From positions 1 through 32,080 of the forward strand of contig VGOB01000039.1 in assembly GCA_016865935.1 (NCBI GenBank): a stretch of DNA of 32,080 bases, given 5' to 3'. Below are positions 15,780-23,333 of the stretch, one piece after another; the first letter of the stretch is position 1, and each line of letters opens with the position of its first letter. The position numbers and the translations under genes are program-made. The notes beneath the pieces were generated by a model that made no database searches, was not told the DNA's origin, and saw only the letters and a program-made list of their open reading frames with translations. The DNA is from Chloroflexota bacterium. GTDB taxonomy: Bacteria > Chloroflexota > Anaerolineae > UBA4142.

Positions 15780-16049
15780 TTAGTAGGCGGGTTGAAAACG
15801 CAGCGTCTCACTTAATTCGCGCTGTTTGAGTTGGGTCAGGTATGTTTGTTTGCGCCGTTGCCATGTTTCGTAGAGTCCTTTCCAGCGGCTGAAATCCGCG
15901 CGCGTTTCGTCGAACTCGTCATAGCGCGTCAGTTTGCCCGACATCAACGCGGCGTAGAAATCTTCGCTTAGGATGCCGTACTTTTCTTCGTAGAGTGTCA
16001 AGCGGCGTTCCAGTAGTTTCATTTCGATAACTAACTCGTGAATCTCCAT
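15780..16049 (-). CDS. Small helical partner of the TumE-like protein, putative antitoxin
   Basis: The 89-residue protein is rich in charged residues and almost entirely helical: [20 protein letters not shown] and [14 protein letters not shown] suggest a coiled coil. It is not a recognisable DNA-binding antitoxin (no AbrB, RHH or HTH motif). A strong GGGAGG site precedes the ATG at 16049. Its stop is 2 bases from the start of the TumE-like gene, so the pair is one unit. The role of antitoxin is inferred from size and position only. Confidence 0.65.
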   Translation of the reverse strand: MEIHELVIEMKLLERRLTLYEEKYGILSEDFYAALMSGKLTRYDEFDETRADFSRWKGLYETWQRRKQTYLTQLKQRELSETLRFQPAY

Positions 16050-16137
16050 ATTCGCCTCCCTAGATGCGATTGTGATTTTACCACACCTGCGCTGAATTTG
16101 CGAATTTCGTTCTTGGGCGATTGGGCGGGTATTCGAT

Positions 16138-16166
16138 TTGATTTTATCGCGGCGTATGAGTATAAT
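16138..16166 (+). promoter_or_regulatory. Promoter of the TRAP transporter operon
   Basis: TTGATT (16138-16143) and a perfect TATAAT (16161-16166) are 17 bases apart. The start of transcription would be near 16173, about 32 bases before the ATG. A strong AGGAGGGGG ribosome site follows at 16193-16201. Confidence 0.72.
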
Positions 16167-16204
16167 AATCCCAATTCATCGTCGTTCAAACCAGGAGGGG
16201 GACA

Positions 16205-18085
16205 ATGCGCGAATTTAGAGGCAAACTCGCACTCATCATCGGCGTCATTTACGTCGCCTTTGTCGCGTGGTCGTTGTACGGCGCGGTGATGCCCGTCGAA
16301 ACGTATCTGTTTCGAATGGTGCATCTGGGTTTCATCTACGCGCTCGCATTTTTAGTTTATCCTCTTTCGAAAAAACAAGACCGTTGGACGCGCTGGCTCG
16401 ACCTCGCGTTTGCGATCCTGGGTGTCCTCGCGATTGCGTACGCGCTCGTTGATCTCGACGCGTTCATCCGCCGCTCTACGCTTCCCGATCCGCCCGATCT
16501 GTTCTTCGGGCTTGCCGCGATTCTTTTGTTGATCGAACTCTCGCGTCGTGTCGTCGGCAATACATTTACGTTTGTTCTGCTCGGATTTCTTCTCTACATT
16601 TTCTTCGGTCCACTTTTCCCCGGTCCGATCGCGCACAAAGGGTACGATATTGATCGCCTCGTCGGTCATATGTTTATGACGCTCGAAGGCATCTTCGGCG
16701 TGCCGCTCTCCGTGAGTGTGTCGTTCGTGATGCTGTTCGTCGTCTACGGCGTGATGATGGACGCGGCGGGTGCGGGACAATTTTGGATGGAACTCTCGCT
16801 CGCATTGATGGGGCGCAGTCCGGCGAGCGCGGGGCGCGGCGCGGTGATGACGACCGCGCTGCTCGGCGGTCCGCAAGCGAGCGGCGTCGCGACGACAATG
16901 TCCGTTACGCCGATTATGTGGCCCATCTTGAAAAAAGCCGGATACACCGCCGATATGGCGGCGGGCTTGGTCGCGGCGGGCGGCATCGGCGCGGTGATTT
17001 CTCCGCCGATGATGGGCGCGGCGGCGTTCTTGATTATGCAATTCTTGCGCGTCTCGTTTTGGGATGTGATCGTAATGGTCACGATGCCGACTGTGCTGTA
17101 CTATGTCGGCACGTTTATGATGGTGGAGATGGAAGCGCGCAAGCACAATTTTGCGCCGCCCGATTCAACCGGTAAGACGTTTGTCGAGGTGATGCGGACG
17201 CGCGGCTATCATCTCATTTCGATCGCGGTGCTCGTCACGTTGTTGGTCTTGGGACGTTCGCCGGAAGATGCCGCGCTCTGGGCGATTGCCGCGGTGATCG
17301 CGACGAGTTTCTTGAGCAAGGATCGCGCCGAGTGGCTCACGCCCGCGCGCATTTGGGATGCGACGATCGAAGGCGCGAAAAATATGTTGCCGGTCGCGAT
17401 TCTGCTTGCGGCAGCCGGGTTGATCGTCGGCGTCTTTTCGCTCACCGGACTCGGACTGAAAATTTCGAACATCATCATGTCGCTCAGCGGCGGCTCGACG
17501 ATTCTCGCGCTCTTACTCGCGCTGCTCGCGTCGTTCATCATCGGGTTGTCGCTGCCGATCACCGCGACGTATATTATGACCGTCGTGATGGTCGCGCCCG
17601 CGCTCGTCAAAGTCGGCGTGCCGGAACACGTCGCGCATCTGCTCGCGTTTTATTTCGCGGTGCTGTCGGAGGTGTCGCCGCCGGTCGGGCTTTCGCCGTC
17701 GGCGGCGGCGGCGGTCACCGGCGGCAACCCGTTCGGCGCGATGATGCAAGCGTGGAAATATTCGCTGCCCGCGTTCCTCGTTCCATTCTTTTTTGCCGCG
17801 ACGACGGTGGGCGCGAACTTGCTGATCGTCGGCGCGAGCTGGGGCGGCTTTATCGAAGCGACAGCCACAGCGATACTCGCGCTGATGTTTCTTGCGGTCG
17901 GCATCATCGGCTTTTTCCGCGGCGCGCTGAATTGGATCGAACGCGCGATCCTGATCGTGATCGCGTGTATGATGGTGCTTGATCCGATTGACTTGTCGTT
18001 GATGGGTTTACTGCCGGTGGCAGTCGCGCTGGTTGTGGTCGCGCGGAATTATTTTTTGAATCGTCCAACCGCGCGGACGGTTTGA
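16205..18085 (+). CDS. TRAP transporter fused permease (DctQM-type), TAXI system
   Basis: This 626-residue membrane protein fuses the small four-helix and large twelve-helix TRAP permease subunits, as is usual for TAXI-type systems. The first helix is at about residues 8-28, and the middle has the M-subunit signatures: GRGAVMTTALLGGPQASGVATT, then PIMWPILKKAGYTADMAAGLVAA, then IGAVISPPMMGAAAFLI. These systems take up organic acids and related solutes with a sodium or proton gradient and a periplasmic or lipid-anchored binding protein. The binding protein is the next gene, 35 bases downstream. The substrate is not identifiable. The start is fixed by a very strong Shine-Dalgarno 5 bases upstream. 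Confidence 0.94.
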   Translation: MREFRGKLALIIGVIYVAFVAWSLYGAVMPVETYLFRMVHLGFIYALAFLVYPLSKKQDRWTRWLDLAFAILGVLAIAYALVDLDAFIRRSTLPDPPDLFFGLAAILLLIELSRRVVGNTFTFVLLGFLLYIFFGPLFPGPIAHKGYDIDRLVGHMFMTLEGIFGVPLSVSVSFVMLFVVYGVMMDAAGAGQFWMELSLALMGRSPASAGRGAVMTTALLGGPQASGVATTMSVTPIMWPILKKAGYTADMAAGLVAAGGIGAVISPPMMGAAAFLIMQFLRVSFWDVIVMVTMPTVLYYVGTFMMVEMEARKHNFAPPDSTGKTFVEVMRTRGYHLISIAVLVTLLVLGRSPEDAALWAIAAVIATSFLSKDRAEWLTPARIWDATIEGAKNMLPVAILLAAAGLIVGVFSLTGLGLKISNIIMSLSGGSTILALLLALLASFIIGLSLPITATYIMTVVMVAPALVKVGVPEHVAHLLAFYFAVLSEVSPPVGLSPSAAAAVTGGNPFGAMMQAWKYSLPAFLVPFFFAATTVGANLLIVGASWGGFIEATATAILALMFLAVGIIGFFRGALNWIERAILIVIACMMVLDPIDLSLMGLLPVAVALVVVARNYFLNRPTARTV

Positions 18086-18120
18086 TCTATTCCAATCCAA
18101 ATTTTTTTCAGGAGGAGAAG

Positions 18121-19230
18121 ATGAAAGTCAGAACGATTATTTTCGCGATCGCGTTGATCGCGTTGTTGGCGGCATGCGCGCCTGCGCCAACGCCCGCGCC
18201 GACCGCCGCGCCGCCGACCAAAGCACCGGCGGTTGAACCAACGAAAGCGCCGATCGCGACAACCGCGCCCGCGCAACCGACGGCGGTACCGCCCACTGCC
18301 GCGCCCAAGCCGACTGATCCACCCAAACCGATGGCGTTCAGTCTGGTGACCGGCGGCACCGGCGGCGTGTGGTATCCGCTCGGCGGCGCGATTTCCGGCG
18401 TCGTCGGCAAGAACGTGCCGGGCGTCTCCATCACGGTCGAAGCGACGACGGCGGCGACGGACAATTTGAAACTGCTCACCGCCAACAAAGCCGGGATGGC
18501 GTTCGCGTACGATTATCACGCGGGCTGGGTGAACGATGGCAAGATGCCCGGTCTCACCGGCAAGTTCAACACGCGCATCTTGATGGCGTTCTACGAACAA
18601 CCGTTGCACGTCGTCACGAAAGATGGCACCGGGATCAAGACGCTGGAGGATCTCAAGGGCAAGCGCGTCTCGACCGGCGCGCCGAACAGCGGCACGGAAG
18701 AGCAAGCCGGGTACGTGCTCAAAGGGCTCGGCATTGACATTGACAAGGACATCAAGCGCGAGAAACTGGGCGCGGCGGAATGTGTCGCCGGACTCAAGGA
18801 CGGCAAACTCGACGCGTTCTTCTGGAGCGGCGCGGTGCCAACCGCTTCGATCATTGACCTGGCGAACACGCCCGGTTTGAAAATGGTCTTGCTCCCGATC
18901 AGCGGCGACGTGGGCAAAAAGATTATGGACGCGAATCCCGGCGTCTTTCACGCGACCGCGTTCAAAAAAGATTCGTACAAAGGCGTGGACGCGGACGTGC
19001 CAACGATCGGCATTACCGCGGTGATCCACGTGCTGGACACCTTCCCCGAAGATCGCGTCTATCAGATCGTCAGCGCGCTCTTTACGAATATGAACGATCT
19101 GGCGATCGTCGCAAAAGAAGTCAAGGACTTGACTCCGGCGAAATCAATGGCGCAGTTGGGTCCCGACGCGCAGAAACTGTTGCACCCCGGCGCGATCAAG
19201 TTCTTCAAGGAAAAAGGCGCGCTCAAGTAG
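18121..19230 (+). CDS. TAXI-family TRAP transporter solute-binding lipoprotein
   Basis: This extracytoplasmic receptor gives ligand to the TRAP permease encoded just upstream. The 369-residue product has a lipoprotein signal (LAAC, Cys19), a Pro/Ala/Thr linker to about residue 70, and the TAXI domain, which starts TGGTGGVWYPLGG (77-89). Later typical blocks are EDLKGKRVSTGAPNSGTE and GLKDGKLDAFFWSG. ATG 18121 has a GGAGGAG site and opens the signal peptide; an in-frame open stretch to 18082 overlaps the permease and is not used. The lipoprotein anchor fits an organism with a single membrane or with surface-tethered receptors. The ligand is unknown. Confidence 0.94.
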   Translation: MKVRTIIFAIALIALLAACAPAPTPAPTAAPPTKAPAVEPTKAPIATTAPAQPTAVPPTAAPKPTDPPKPMAFSLVTGGTGGVWYPLGGAISGVVGKNVPGVSITVEATTAATDNLKLLTANKAGMAFAYDYHAGWVNDGKMPGLTGKFNTRILMAFYEQPLHVVTKDGTGIKTLEDLKGKRVSTGAPNSGTEEQAGYVLKGLGIDIDKDIKREKLGAAECVAGLKDGKLDAFFWSGAVPTASIIDLANTPGLKMVLLPISGDVGKKIMDANPGVFHATAFKKDSYKGVDADVPTIGITAVIHVLDTFPEDRVYQIVSALFTNMNDLAIVAKEVKDLTPAKSMAQLGPDAQKLLHPGAIKFFKEKGALK

Positions 19231-19272
19231 AGATGACAGAGGACAGATGACAGACGACAGACATCTGTCATT
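19231..19272. repeat. Heptad repeat, GACAGAN type (locus D)
   Basis: Four perfect-phase heptads GACAGAG, GACAGAT, GACAGAC and GACAGAC are followed by ATCTGTC, an inverted unit. It begins directly after the stop of the TAXI binding protein and includes the ATG of the DUF1850 frame at 19247. Confidence 0.8.
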
Positions 19273-19909
19273 GCGAGGAGCGAACTCTGCGACGAAGCAA
19301 TCTCCGACTCGGCGTTGGAGGTTGCTTCGTCCCTTTGTAATTCTAGGCGCGCTCGTCTTGTTGTTGGGATTCGCGTCGCAAATTACTGCGCCGGGATTCA
19401 CGCGCGTAGAATTGCGCGACGCCGCAACCGGGCGCGAAATCTTTACCGCGATTTTGCGCGATGGCGCGCCGATCACGTTGACGTGGCGCAATTCGCTCTT
19501 CAATCTCGACGTGACCGAAGCGTTCGTCGTGGAAAATGGCGCGCTGATCCAAACCGAAGTGACGTTTGCCGATCCGCGCGCGCGAAGCGTGCCACCGCCC
19601 GTCGTCGCGCCCAGCGATGTGAACGATCTGTACCACACCGGCGGCGCGTTCTCGGCAAAGGGATTGCGGCGACCGTTCACGCGGATCGCGTATCGCGTCG
19701 GCGAAATCGGCGATCCGAAAATGACGATTGGCGCGCGCGTGATCGAGTTCAAGCGCGAGGTTGGATTCGGCGGCAGCATTGTTTTGACGACGCGCGCGGT
19801 CAGCGTGGGGGAAATTGTAGGACAAATTTACAAATTTGTCCTACGCAATGAGGAAAAAATGAGCAACGCAGATTACGCGATTGATCTTTTCAAGCAGGGC
19901 TTTGCCTGA
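19247..19909 (+). CDS. DUF1850 protein, with no stop codon before the downstream Sec-like TGA
   Basis: DUF1850 proteins are small membrane-anchored extracytoplasmic proteins that accompany TAXI-type TRAP transporters; their exact role is not established. After a membrane segment (about 31-45, VILGALVLLLGFASQ) comes the DUF1850 domain (about 50-195). Two features are odd. The first 28 codons are made of a heptad repeat and a palindrome (19291-19331), so the true start may be further in, for example TTG 19322. And the frame does not end after the domain: it runs through another palindrome (19817-19844) and into the selenoprotein gene, so the first TGA met is the one at 19907-19909. If that TGA is read as selenocysteine, a fused protein of 348 residues would result. 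Confidence 0.82.
   Translation: MTDDRHLSLRGANSATKQSPTRRWRLLRPFVILGALVLLLGFASQITAPGFTRVELRDAATGREIFTAILRDGAPITLTWRNSLFNLDVTEAFVVENGALIQTEVTFADPRARSVPPPVVAPSDVNDLYHTGGAFSAKGLRRPFTRIAYRVGEIGDPKMTIGARVIEFKREVGFGGSIVLTTRAVSVGEIVGQIYKFVLRNEEKMSNADYAIDLFKQGFA
19291..19331. repeat. Palindromic element in the 5' end of the DUF1850 gene
   Basis: GACGAAGCAATCTCC (19291-19305) pairs with GGAGGTTGCTTCGTC (19317-19331) with one G-T pair, around an 11-base loop. Together with the preceding CATTGCGAGGAGCGA it resembles a palindrome type that I recall as dispersed in many bacterial genomes. It is translated as part of the DUF1850 N-terminus. Confidence 0.75.
19817..19844. repeat. Perfect palindrome between the DUF1850 domain and the selenoprotein start
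   Basis: GTAGGACAAATTT and AAATTTGTCCTAC form a perfect 13-bp inverted repeat with a 2-base centre. It ends 14 bases before the ATG at 19859 and contains no stop in the DUF1850 frame. Insertion of such an element may have removed the natural DUF1850 stop. Confidence 0.85.
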
Positions 19910-20293
19910 TCGCAAGCGGTACTTGCCGCGTGCGGCAAGCAATTTGGAATGGATGAGCAAACGGCGCTGCGCGTCGCGTGCGGATTCGGCGGCGGGGTCG
20001 GACGTTTGGGGCTGACCTGCGGCGCGGTGACCGGCGCAGTGATGGTCATCGGCTTGAAGTACGGCAAAGTCAAAGTGGACGACGATGCGGCGAAAGAAAA
20101 GACGTACGCGCTCGTTCAGGAATTCGCGCGCCGATTTCGCGCGCGGAACAAATCGCTGAATTGTACGGAATTGCTGGGTTACGATCTTGGCACAGCAGAA
20201 GGACGCGAAAAAGTGAAGGAGAAAAATCTCGCTACGACCGTTTGCGAAAAGGCGGTCAGGGACGCGGCGGAGATCTTGGAGGAAATTCTCTAG
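19859..20293 (+). CDS. C-GCAxxG-C-C family redox protein, probable selenoprotein (TGA = Sec17)
   Basis: The 144-residue product belongs to the C-GCAxxG-C-C family of presumed redox proteins. It starts MSNADYAIDLFKQGFA, then an in-frame TGA at 19907-19909, then SQAVLAACGKQFG without any frame change. In homologues this position is a Cys (F-x-C-S/A-Q-A-V). Other conserved Cys are present: Cys25, Cys41, Cys54 in TCGAVTG, Cys102 and Cys129. A hairpin with a 7-bp stem starts 12 bases after the TGA, fitting a bacterial SECIS. The ATG has AGGA 5 bases upstream. A Cys-only version with a stop mutation is the main alternative. Decoding needs SelA, SelB and tRNA-Sec genes, which are not in this window. 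The stop codon TAG overlaps the TAG of the convergent histidine kinase gene. Confidence 0.87.
19907..19939 (+). promoter_or_regulatory. In-frame TGA and bacterial SECIS-like hairpin
   Basis: After TGA (19907-19909) and 12 spacer bases, CTTGCCG (19922-19928) pairs perfectly with CGGCAAG (19933-19939) around the loop CGTG; a further C-G pair could close it to two bases. The loop begins 20 bases after the TGA and has G as its second base. These agree with the published rules for bacterial SECIS elements as I know them: apical loop about 16-37 bases downstream, and a G among the first two loop bases. Confidence 0.75.
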
Positions 20294-21447
20294 GTGGTCG
20301 CGGGCAAAGTAAAATAAAACGTCGAGCCCTTGCCCTCGATACTCTCCGCCCAGATTTTGCCGCCGTGCGCTTCGATCAGATGTTTGGCGATCGCGAGTCC
20401 CAGCCCGGTGCTGTGCGGTTCGTCCGCGCGCCGCGCGTGCTCCAATTTGAAAAAGCGTTCAAAGATGCGCGGCAAGACCGCCGCCGGAATCCCGATGCCG
20501 GAATCCTGCACGTAAAGTTCAATCATATCGCCAACCGCGCGCGCGCCCATCGCAATTCGACCGCGCGCGGGCGTGAATTTGATCGCGTTGTGCAAGAGAT
20601 TGCCCAGCGCGCGCTGCGCGCTCGCCGGATCAGCCAAGACGCGCAGATCGGCGGGCGCTGTAATTTCCAGCGCGAGTTCTTGCCGTTCGATCTGCGGACG
20701 AAACCGCTCGACGACTTGCGCGACAAGATCCGCGATCGGCGTTTCTACCAGTTTGATCGGCATCTGTCCCGATTCGATGCGCGCCAAATCCATCAATTCA
20801 TCCGTGAGTTGGCGCAACGCGTCCACCTGGCTCAACAATTTGGTGAGCCACAGGCGCGCGGGCGACGCGTCAACCAGTTCTTCTGCGAGCGTGTCCGCCA
20901 GAATGCGGAGCGCGGTGATCGGCGTGCGAAGTTCGTGCGAGATGTTTGCGACGAAATCGCGGCGCACGCGTCCGAGACGTTGCAGTTCGGTGATCTCGCT
21001 CAACACGATCAGCGCGCCGAGGGTGCCGCGAATCATACACGCGCGGACGACGATGCGAAACGCGCGCTCGTCCTTGACGACGATTTGCGACAGCGATTCG
21101 GCGCGCCGCGCCAGCACATCCGCAATCAGCGCATCGAGTTGCCACCCCCACGCCAGTTGGGCGAACATTCGCCCGCGCGCATCCGAAACGTTCAGCATTT
21201 CTACTGCCATCCCATTCAACCACACGGCTTGCCCACGCGCATCGAGGAGGACGACGCCTTCGCTAATCGTTTGGTTGACGGTATCCCATTGCTCGTTGCG
21301 ATAGTGCAACTCGGCGCGCGCGTCATCGCGTTCGCGGCGCGCTTGACGCAAGCGTTCCAGCGCGACTTGATTGTGCCGCGTGACAAGCCACGCGCCGAGG
21401 GCGCCGATCACCAGCGCGCCTGCGATAAAACTTACCAGTCCTTCCAT
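20290..21447 (-). CDS. phoR: PhoR-like sensor histidine kinase
   Basis: The 385-residue kinase has one N-terminal membrane segment (about 4-22), a coiled linker, a PAS domain (about 52-155), the phosphoacceptor block SHELRTP with His171, and a catalytic domain. The latter has the N box NLLHNAIK (283-290), G1 DSGIGI (315-320), F box (329-333) and G2 GLGLAI (348-353). The lack of a large extracytoplasmic sensor and the PAS domain resemble PhoR, which reads phosphate status through PstSCAB and PhoU. The Pst genes lie on the same strand about 6 kb upstream, supporting this. The ATG overlaps the TGA of the regulator gene by one base. Assignment to phosphate is inferred from domain order and context. 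Confidence 0.85.
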   Translation of the reverse strand: MEGLVSFIAGALVIGALGAWLVTRHNQVALERLRQARRERDDARAELHYRNEQWDTVNQTISEGVVLLDARGQAVWLNGMAVEMLNVSDARGRMFAQLAWGWQLDALIADVLARRAESLSQIVVKDERAFRIVVRACMIRGTLGALIVLSEITELQRLGRVRRDFVANISHELRTPITALRILADTLAEELVDASPARLWLTKLLSQVDALRQLTDELMDLARIESGQMPIKLVETPIADLVAQVVERFRPQIERQELALEITAPADLRVLADPASAQRALGNLLHNAIKFTPARGRIAMGARAVGDMIELYVQDSGIGIPAAVLPRIFERFFKLEHARRADEPHSTGLGLAIAKHLIEAHGGKIWAESIEGKGSTFYFTLPATT

Positions 21448-22118
21448 CAGCCCTCGAACCGATAGCCCAAGCCGCGCACCGTCTCAATGTGCTGCGGATT
21501 CGCCGGATCATCTTCGATTTTTTCGCGCAGCCAACGGATATGCACGTCCACCGTGCGCGTATCGCCGTCGAAATCGAATCCCCACACGCGTTGTAGCAGC
21601 AGATCGCGCGTCAGCACCGCGCCCTTGTGCCGAATCAATTCCGCGAGCAGATCGAATTCTTTTGGCGCGAGCGTCAGCAATTGCTCCGCGCGCCACGCGC
21701 GATGTCCCACCAGATCGAGCGTCAGATCGCCGGCTTGCAATTTCGTTTCGGGTTCGCGCCGCCCGCGCCGCAGCACCGCGCGCAAGCGCGCCAGCAATTC
21801 GCCGAGCGAAAACGGCTTGGTGATGTAATCGTCCGCGCCGGTGTCCAAGCCAATGATGCGATCCACTTCGCCGCTGCGCGCGGTCAGCAAAACGATGGGC
21901 GCGTTCATTTCGCGGCGCAGGGTGCGGCAGACCGTCAGCCCGTCAAGTCCCGGCAACATCACGTCGAGGAGGATCAGATCGGGTTTGTGCTCGCGCGCGA
22001 GATCGAGCGCAGTGACGCCGTTGTCCGCCTGGATCACCGCGTACTCTTCGCGCGCCAAATTGTACGCGAGTGTTTCGCGTAACGTTTGATCGTCTTCGAC
22101 TAACAACAGTTTCGTCAT
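21447..22118 (-). CDS. phoP: OmpR/PhoB-type response regulator
   Basis: The 223-residue regulator has a receiver domain with the acidic pocket VEDD (7-10), phosphoacceptor Asp52 in LDVMLPG, the Thr of LLTA and the Lys of TKPF. A winged-helix DNA-binding domain follows, with [10 protein letters not shown] and [13 protein letters not shown], as in PhoB and PhoP. The ATG at 22118 begins [10 protein letters not shown]; the frame upstream of it overlaps surE and is not used. It would be activated by the kinase encoded next to it, and its likely targets are the pst genes in the same region. No convincing Pho box could be recognised by eye. Confidence 0.9.
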   Translation of the reverse strand: MTKLLLVEDDQTLRETLAYNLAREEYAVIQADNGVTALDLAREHKPDLILLDVMLPGLDGLTVCRTLRREMNAPIVLLTARSGEVDRIIGLDTGADDYITKPFSLGELLARLRAVLRRGRREPETKLQAGDLTLDLVGHRAWRAEQLLTLAPKEFDLLAELIRHKGAVLTRDLLLQRVWGFDFDGDTRTVDVHIRWLREKIEDDPANPQHIETVRGLGYRFEG

Positions 22119-22125
22119 CGGCGAT

Positions 22126-22914
22126 TCAGGGTGTTGGCGTTGCGTCGCTGTCCCAGTCCCACGTGTCAATCTCCGGCATCAATTGATATGCGGTAAGATC
22201 AAGTTGCAAGGGCGTGATCGAAACGTACCCTTCGGCGAGCGTGCCGGTGTCGGTGCCGCGCTCGGGTACGCTCGTCGGCGATTCGCCGATGATCCAGTAG
22301 TACGGTCGTCCGCGCGGATCGGCGCGGCGATCCAGTTTGTCGTGATAGACGCGCAAGCCCATTCGCGAAATGCGAAAGCCCTTGATCTGATCGGCAGGCA
22401 GGAATGGAATATTGACGTTGAGCAGGACGTTCTTGGGGAGACCATAGCGCGCCACCGCGCGCGCGACGCGCTGGGCGATCCGCGCGGCGGGCATGAAATC
22501 CACTGGCGCGGTATTGCCTTCGGGCTGATCCAATGAGAACGCGATCGCGGGAATTTCCCAGATCGTCGCTTCCATCGCGGCGGTGACGGTGCCGGAGTAC
22601 GTCACGTCGTGTCCGACGTTCGCGTACGAATTGATACCGGACACGACCAGGTCGAATTTCTCTTCGACAAAGCCATTCGCGGCAAGCGAGACGCAATCGG
22701 AGGGCGCGCCATCGCACGCCCACGCGCGCGTGCCGTCATCTAGTTTGATCTCTTTCACGCGGAGCGGGCGATCCAAAGTCTTGACGTGTCCCGATGCCGA
22801 CCAGTTGCGATCAGGCGCGAGGATCGTGACCTTGCCCAGCGCGCGCATTTCTTGCGCCAGCGCGAGAATTCCCGGCGCGGTGACGCCGTCGTCGTTCGTT
22901 ACGAGGATGTGCAC
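22126..22914 (-). CDS. surE: 5'/3'-nucleotidase SurE
   Basis: SurE is a metal-dependent phosphatase that releases phosphate from nucleoside monophosphates and short polyphosphates. The 262-residue product starts MHILVTNDDG with the metal-binding Asp8-Asp9, and has SGINSYANVGHDVTYSGTVTAA-like catalytic loops (around 96-117) and the ACDGAPSDC block. The GTG at 22914 is chosen because the family starts with the strand IHILVTNDDG and a GGAAAGGA site lies 6 bases upstream. It overlaps the end of arsC by 16 bases and its stop is 7 bases from the regulator gene, so all belong to one transcript. Confidence 0.93.
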   Translation of the reverse strand: MHILVTNDDGVTAPGILALAQEMRALGKVTILAPDRNWSASGHVKTLDRPLRVKEIKLDDGTRAWACDGAPSDCVSLAANGFVEEKFDLVVSGINSYANVGHDVTYSGTVTAAMEATIWEIPAIAFSLDQPEGNTAPVDFMPAARIAQRVARAVARYGLPKNVLLNVNIPFLPADQIKGFRISRMGLRVYHDKLDRRADPRGRPYYWIIGESPTSVPERGTDTGTLAEGYVSITPLQLDLTAYQLMPEIDTWDWDSDATPTP

Positions 22915-23321
22915 TGGACGTTCCTTTCCGCCAGAAATTGCCGCAGGCGTTGCTCCAATTCGTCGGCGGTGCGCCGAAACGCGTTCAACGGTTCTGGATC
23001 GGCAGATGGATCGGGCAATGCCCAGTGCAATTTCTGGGTCGCGCCGAGAAAGATCGGGCAGACCTCTTCCGCGCACAGCGTGATCACATAGTCGAATGTG
23101 TCGCTTGCAAATTCGTTCACGCCCTTGGAACGCTGCGCGGACGCGTCGATGCCGCGTTCTTCCAAAACGCGCAACGCAAGCGGATGCACGCGCGAGGGCG
23201 CGCTGCCCGCGCTGAAGACTAGGACGCGCTCACCCGCGAGCGCGCGCAAAATTCCTTCCGCGAGTTGCGAGCGCGCGGAATTGTGGACGCAGAGGAAAAG
23301 AACACGAAGTTGATCTGACAT
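22899..23321 (-). CDS. arsC: Arsenate reductase, thioredoxin-linked, low-molecular-weight phosphatase type
   Basis: The 140-residue enzyme has the phosphatase P-loop C11-VHNSA-R17-S and, near residue 80, the pair C83-AEEV-C88 in LCAEEVCP. These three Cys match the relay of thioredoxin-dependent arsenate reductases, which convert arsenate to arsenite. The following DPSADPE stretch carries the general acid Asp. The ATG at 23321 starts MSDQLRVLFLC. No arsenite pump or ArsR gene is seen nearby. Its place among phosphate genes makes sense because arsenate enters cells through phosphate transporters such as Pst. Confidence 0.9.
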   Translation of the reverse strand: MSDQLRVLFLCVHNSARSQLAEGILRALAGERVLVFSAGSAPSRVHPLALRVLEERGIDASAQRSKGVNEFASDTFDYVITLCAEEVCPIFLGATQKLHWALPDPSADPEPLNAFRRTADELEQRLRQFLAERNVQCTSS

Positions 23322-23333
23322 TTTGTTCAACCG

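Noticed and set aside
16352-17146. Minus-strand open frame of 264 codons opposite the TRAP permease
   Set aside because: Arg/His-rich shadow frame of a membrane protein gene; no support.
19859-19960. Frameshift or simple pseudogene as the explanation for the broken C-GCAxxG-C-C gene
   Set aside because: No frame change is needed, all other conserved residues are intact, the TGA falls exactly on the family's Cys position and a SECIS-like hairpin follows. A stop mutation cannot be fully excluded, but is less likely.
19949-20293. Separate short gene starting at ATG 19949
   Set aside because: It lacks the conserved N-terminal part of the family, which is present in the same frame directly upstream (19859-19948) and interrupted only by the TGA. 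A single gene with a recoded TGA explains both parts.
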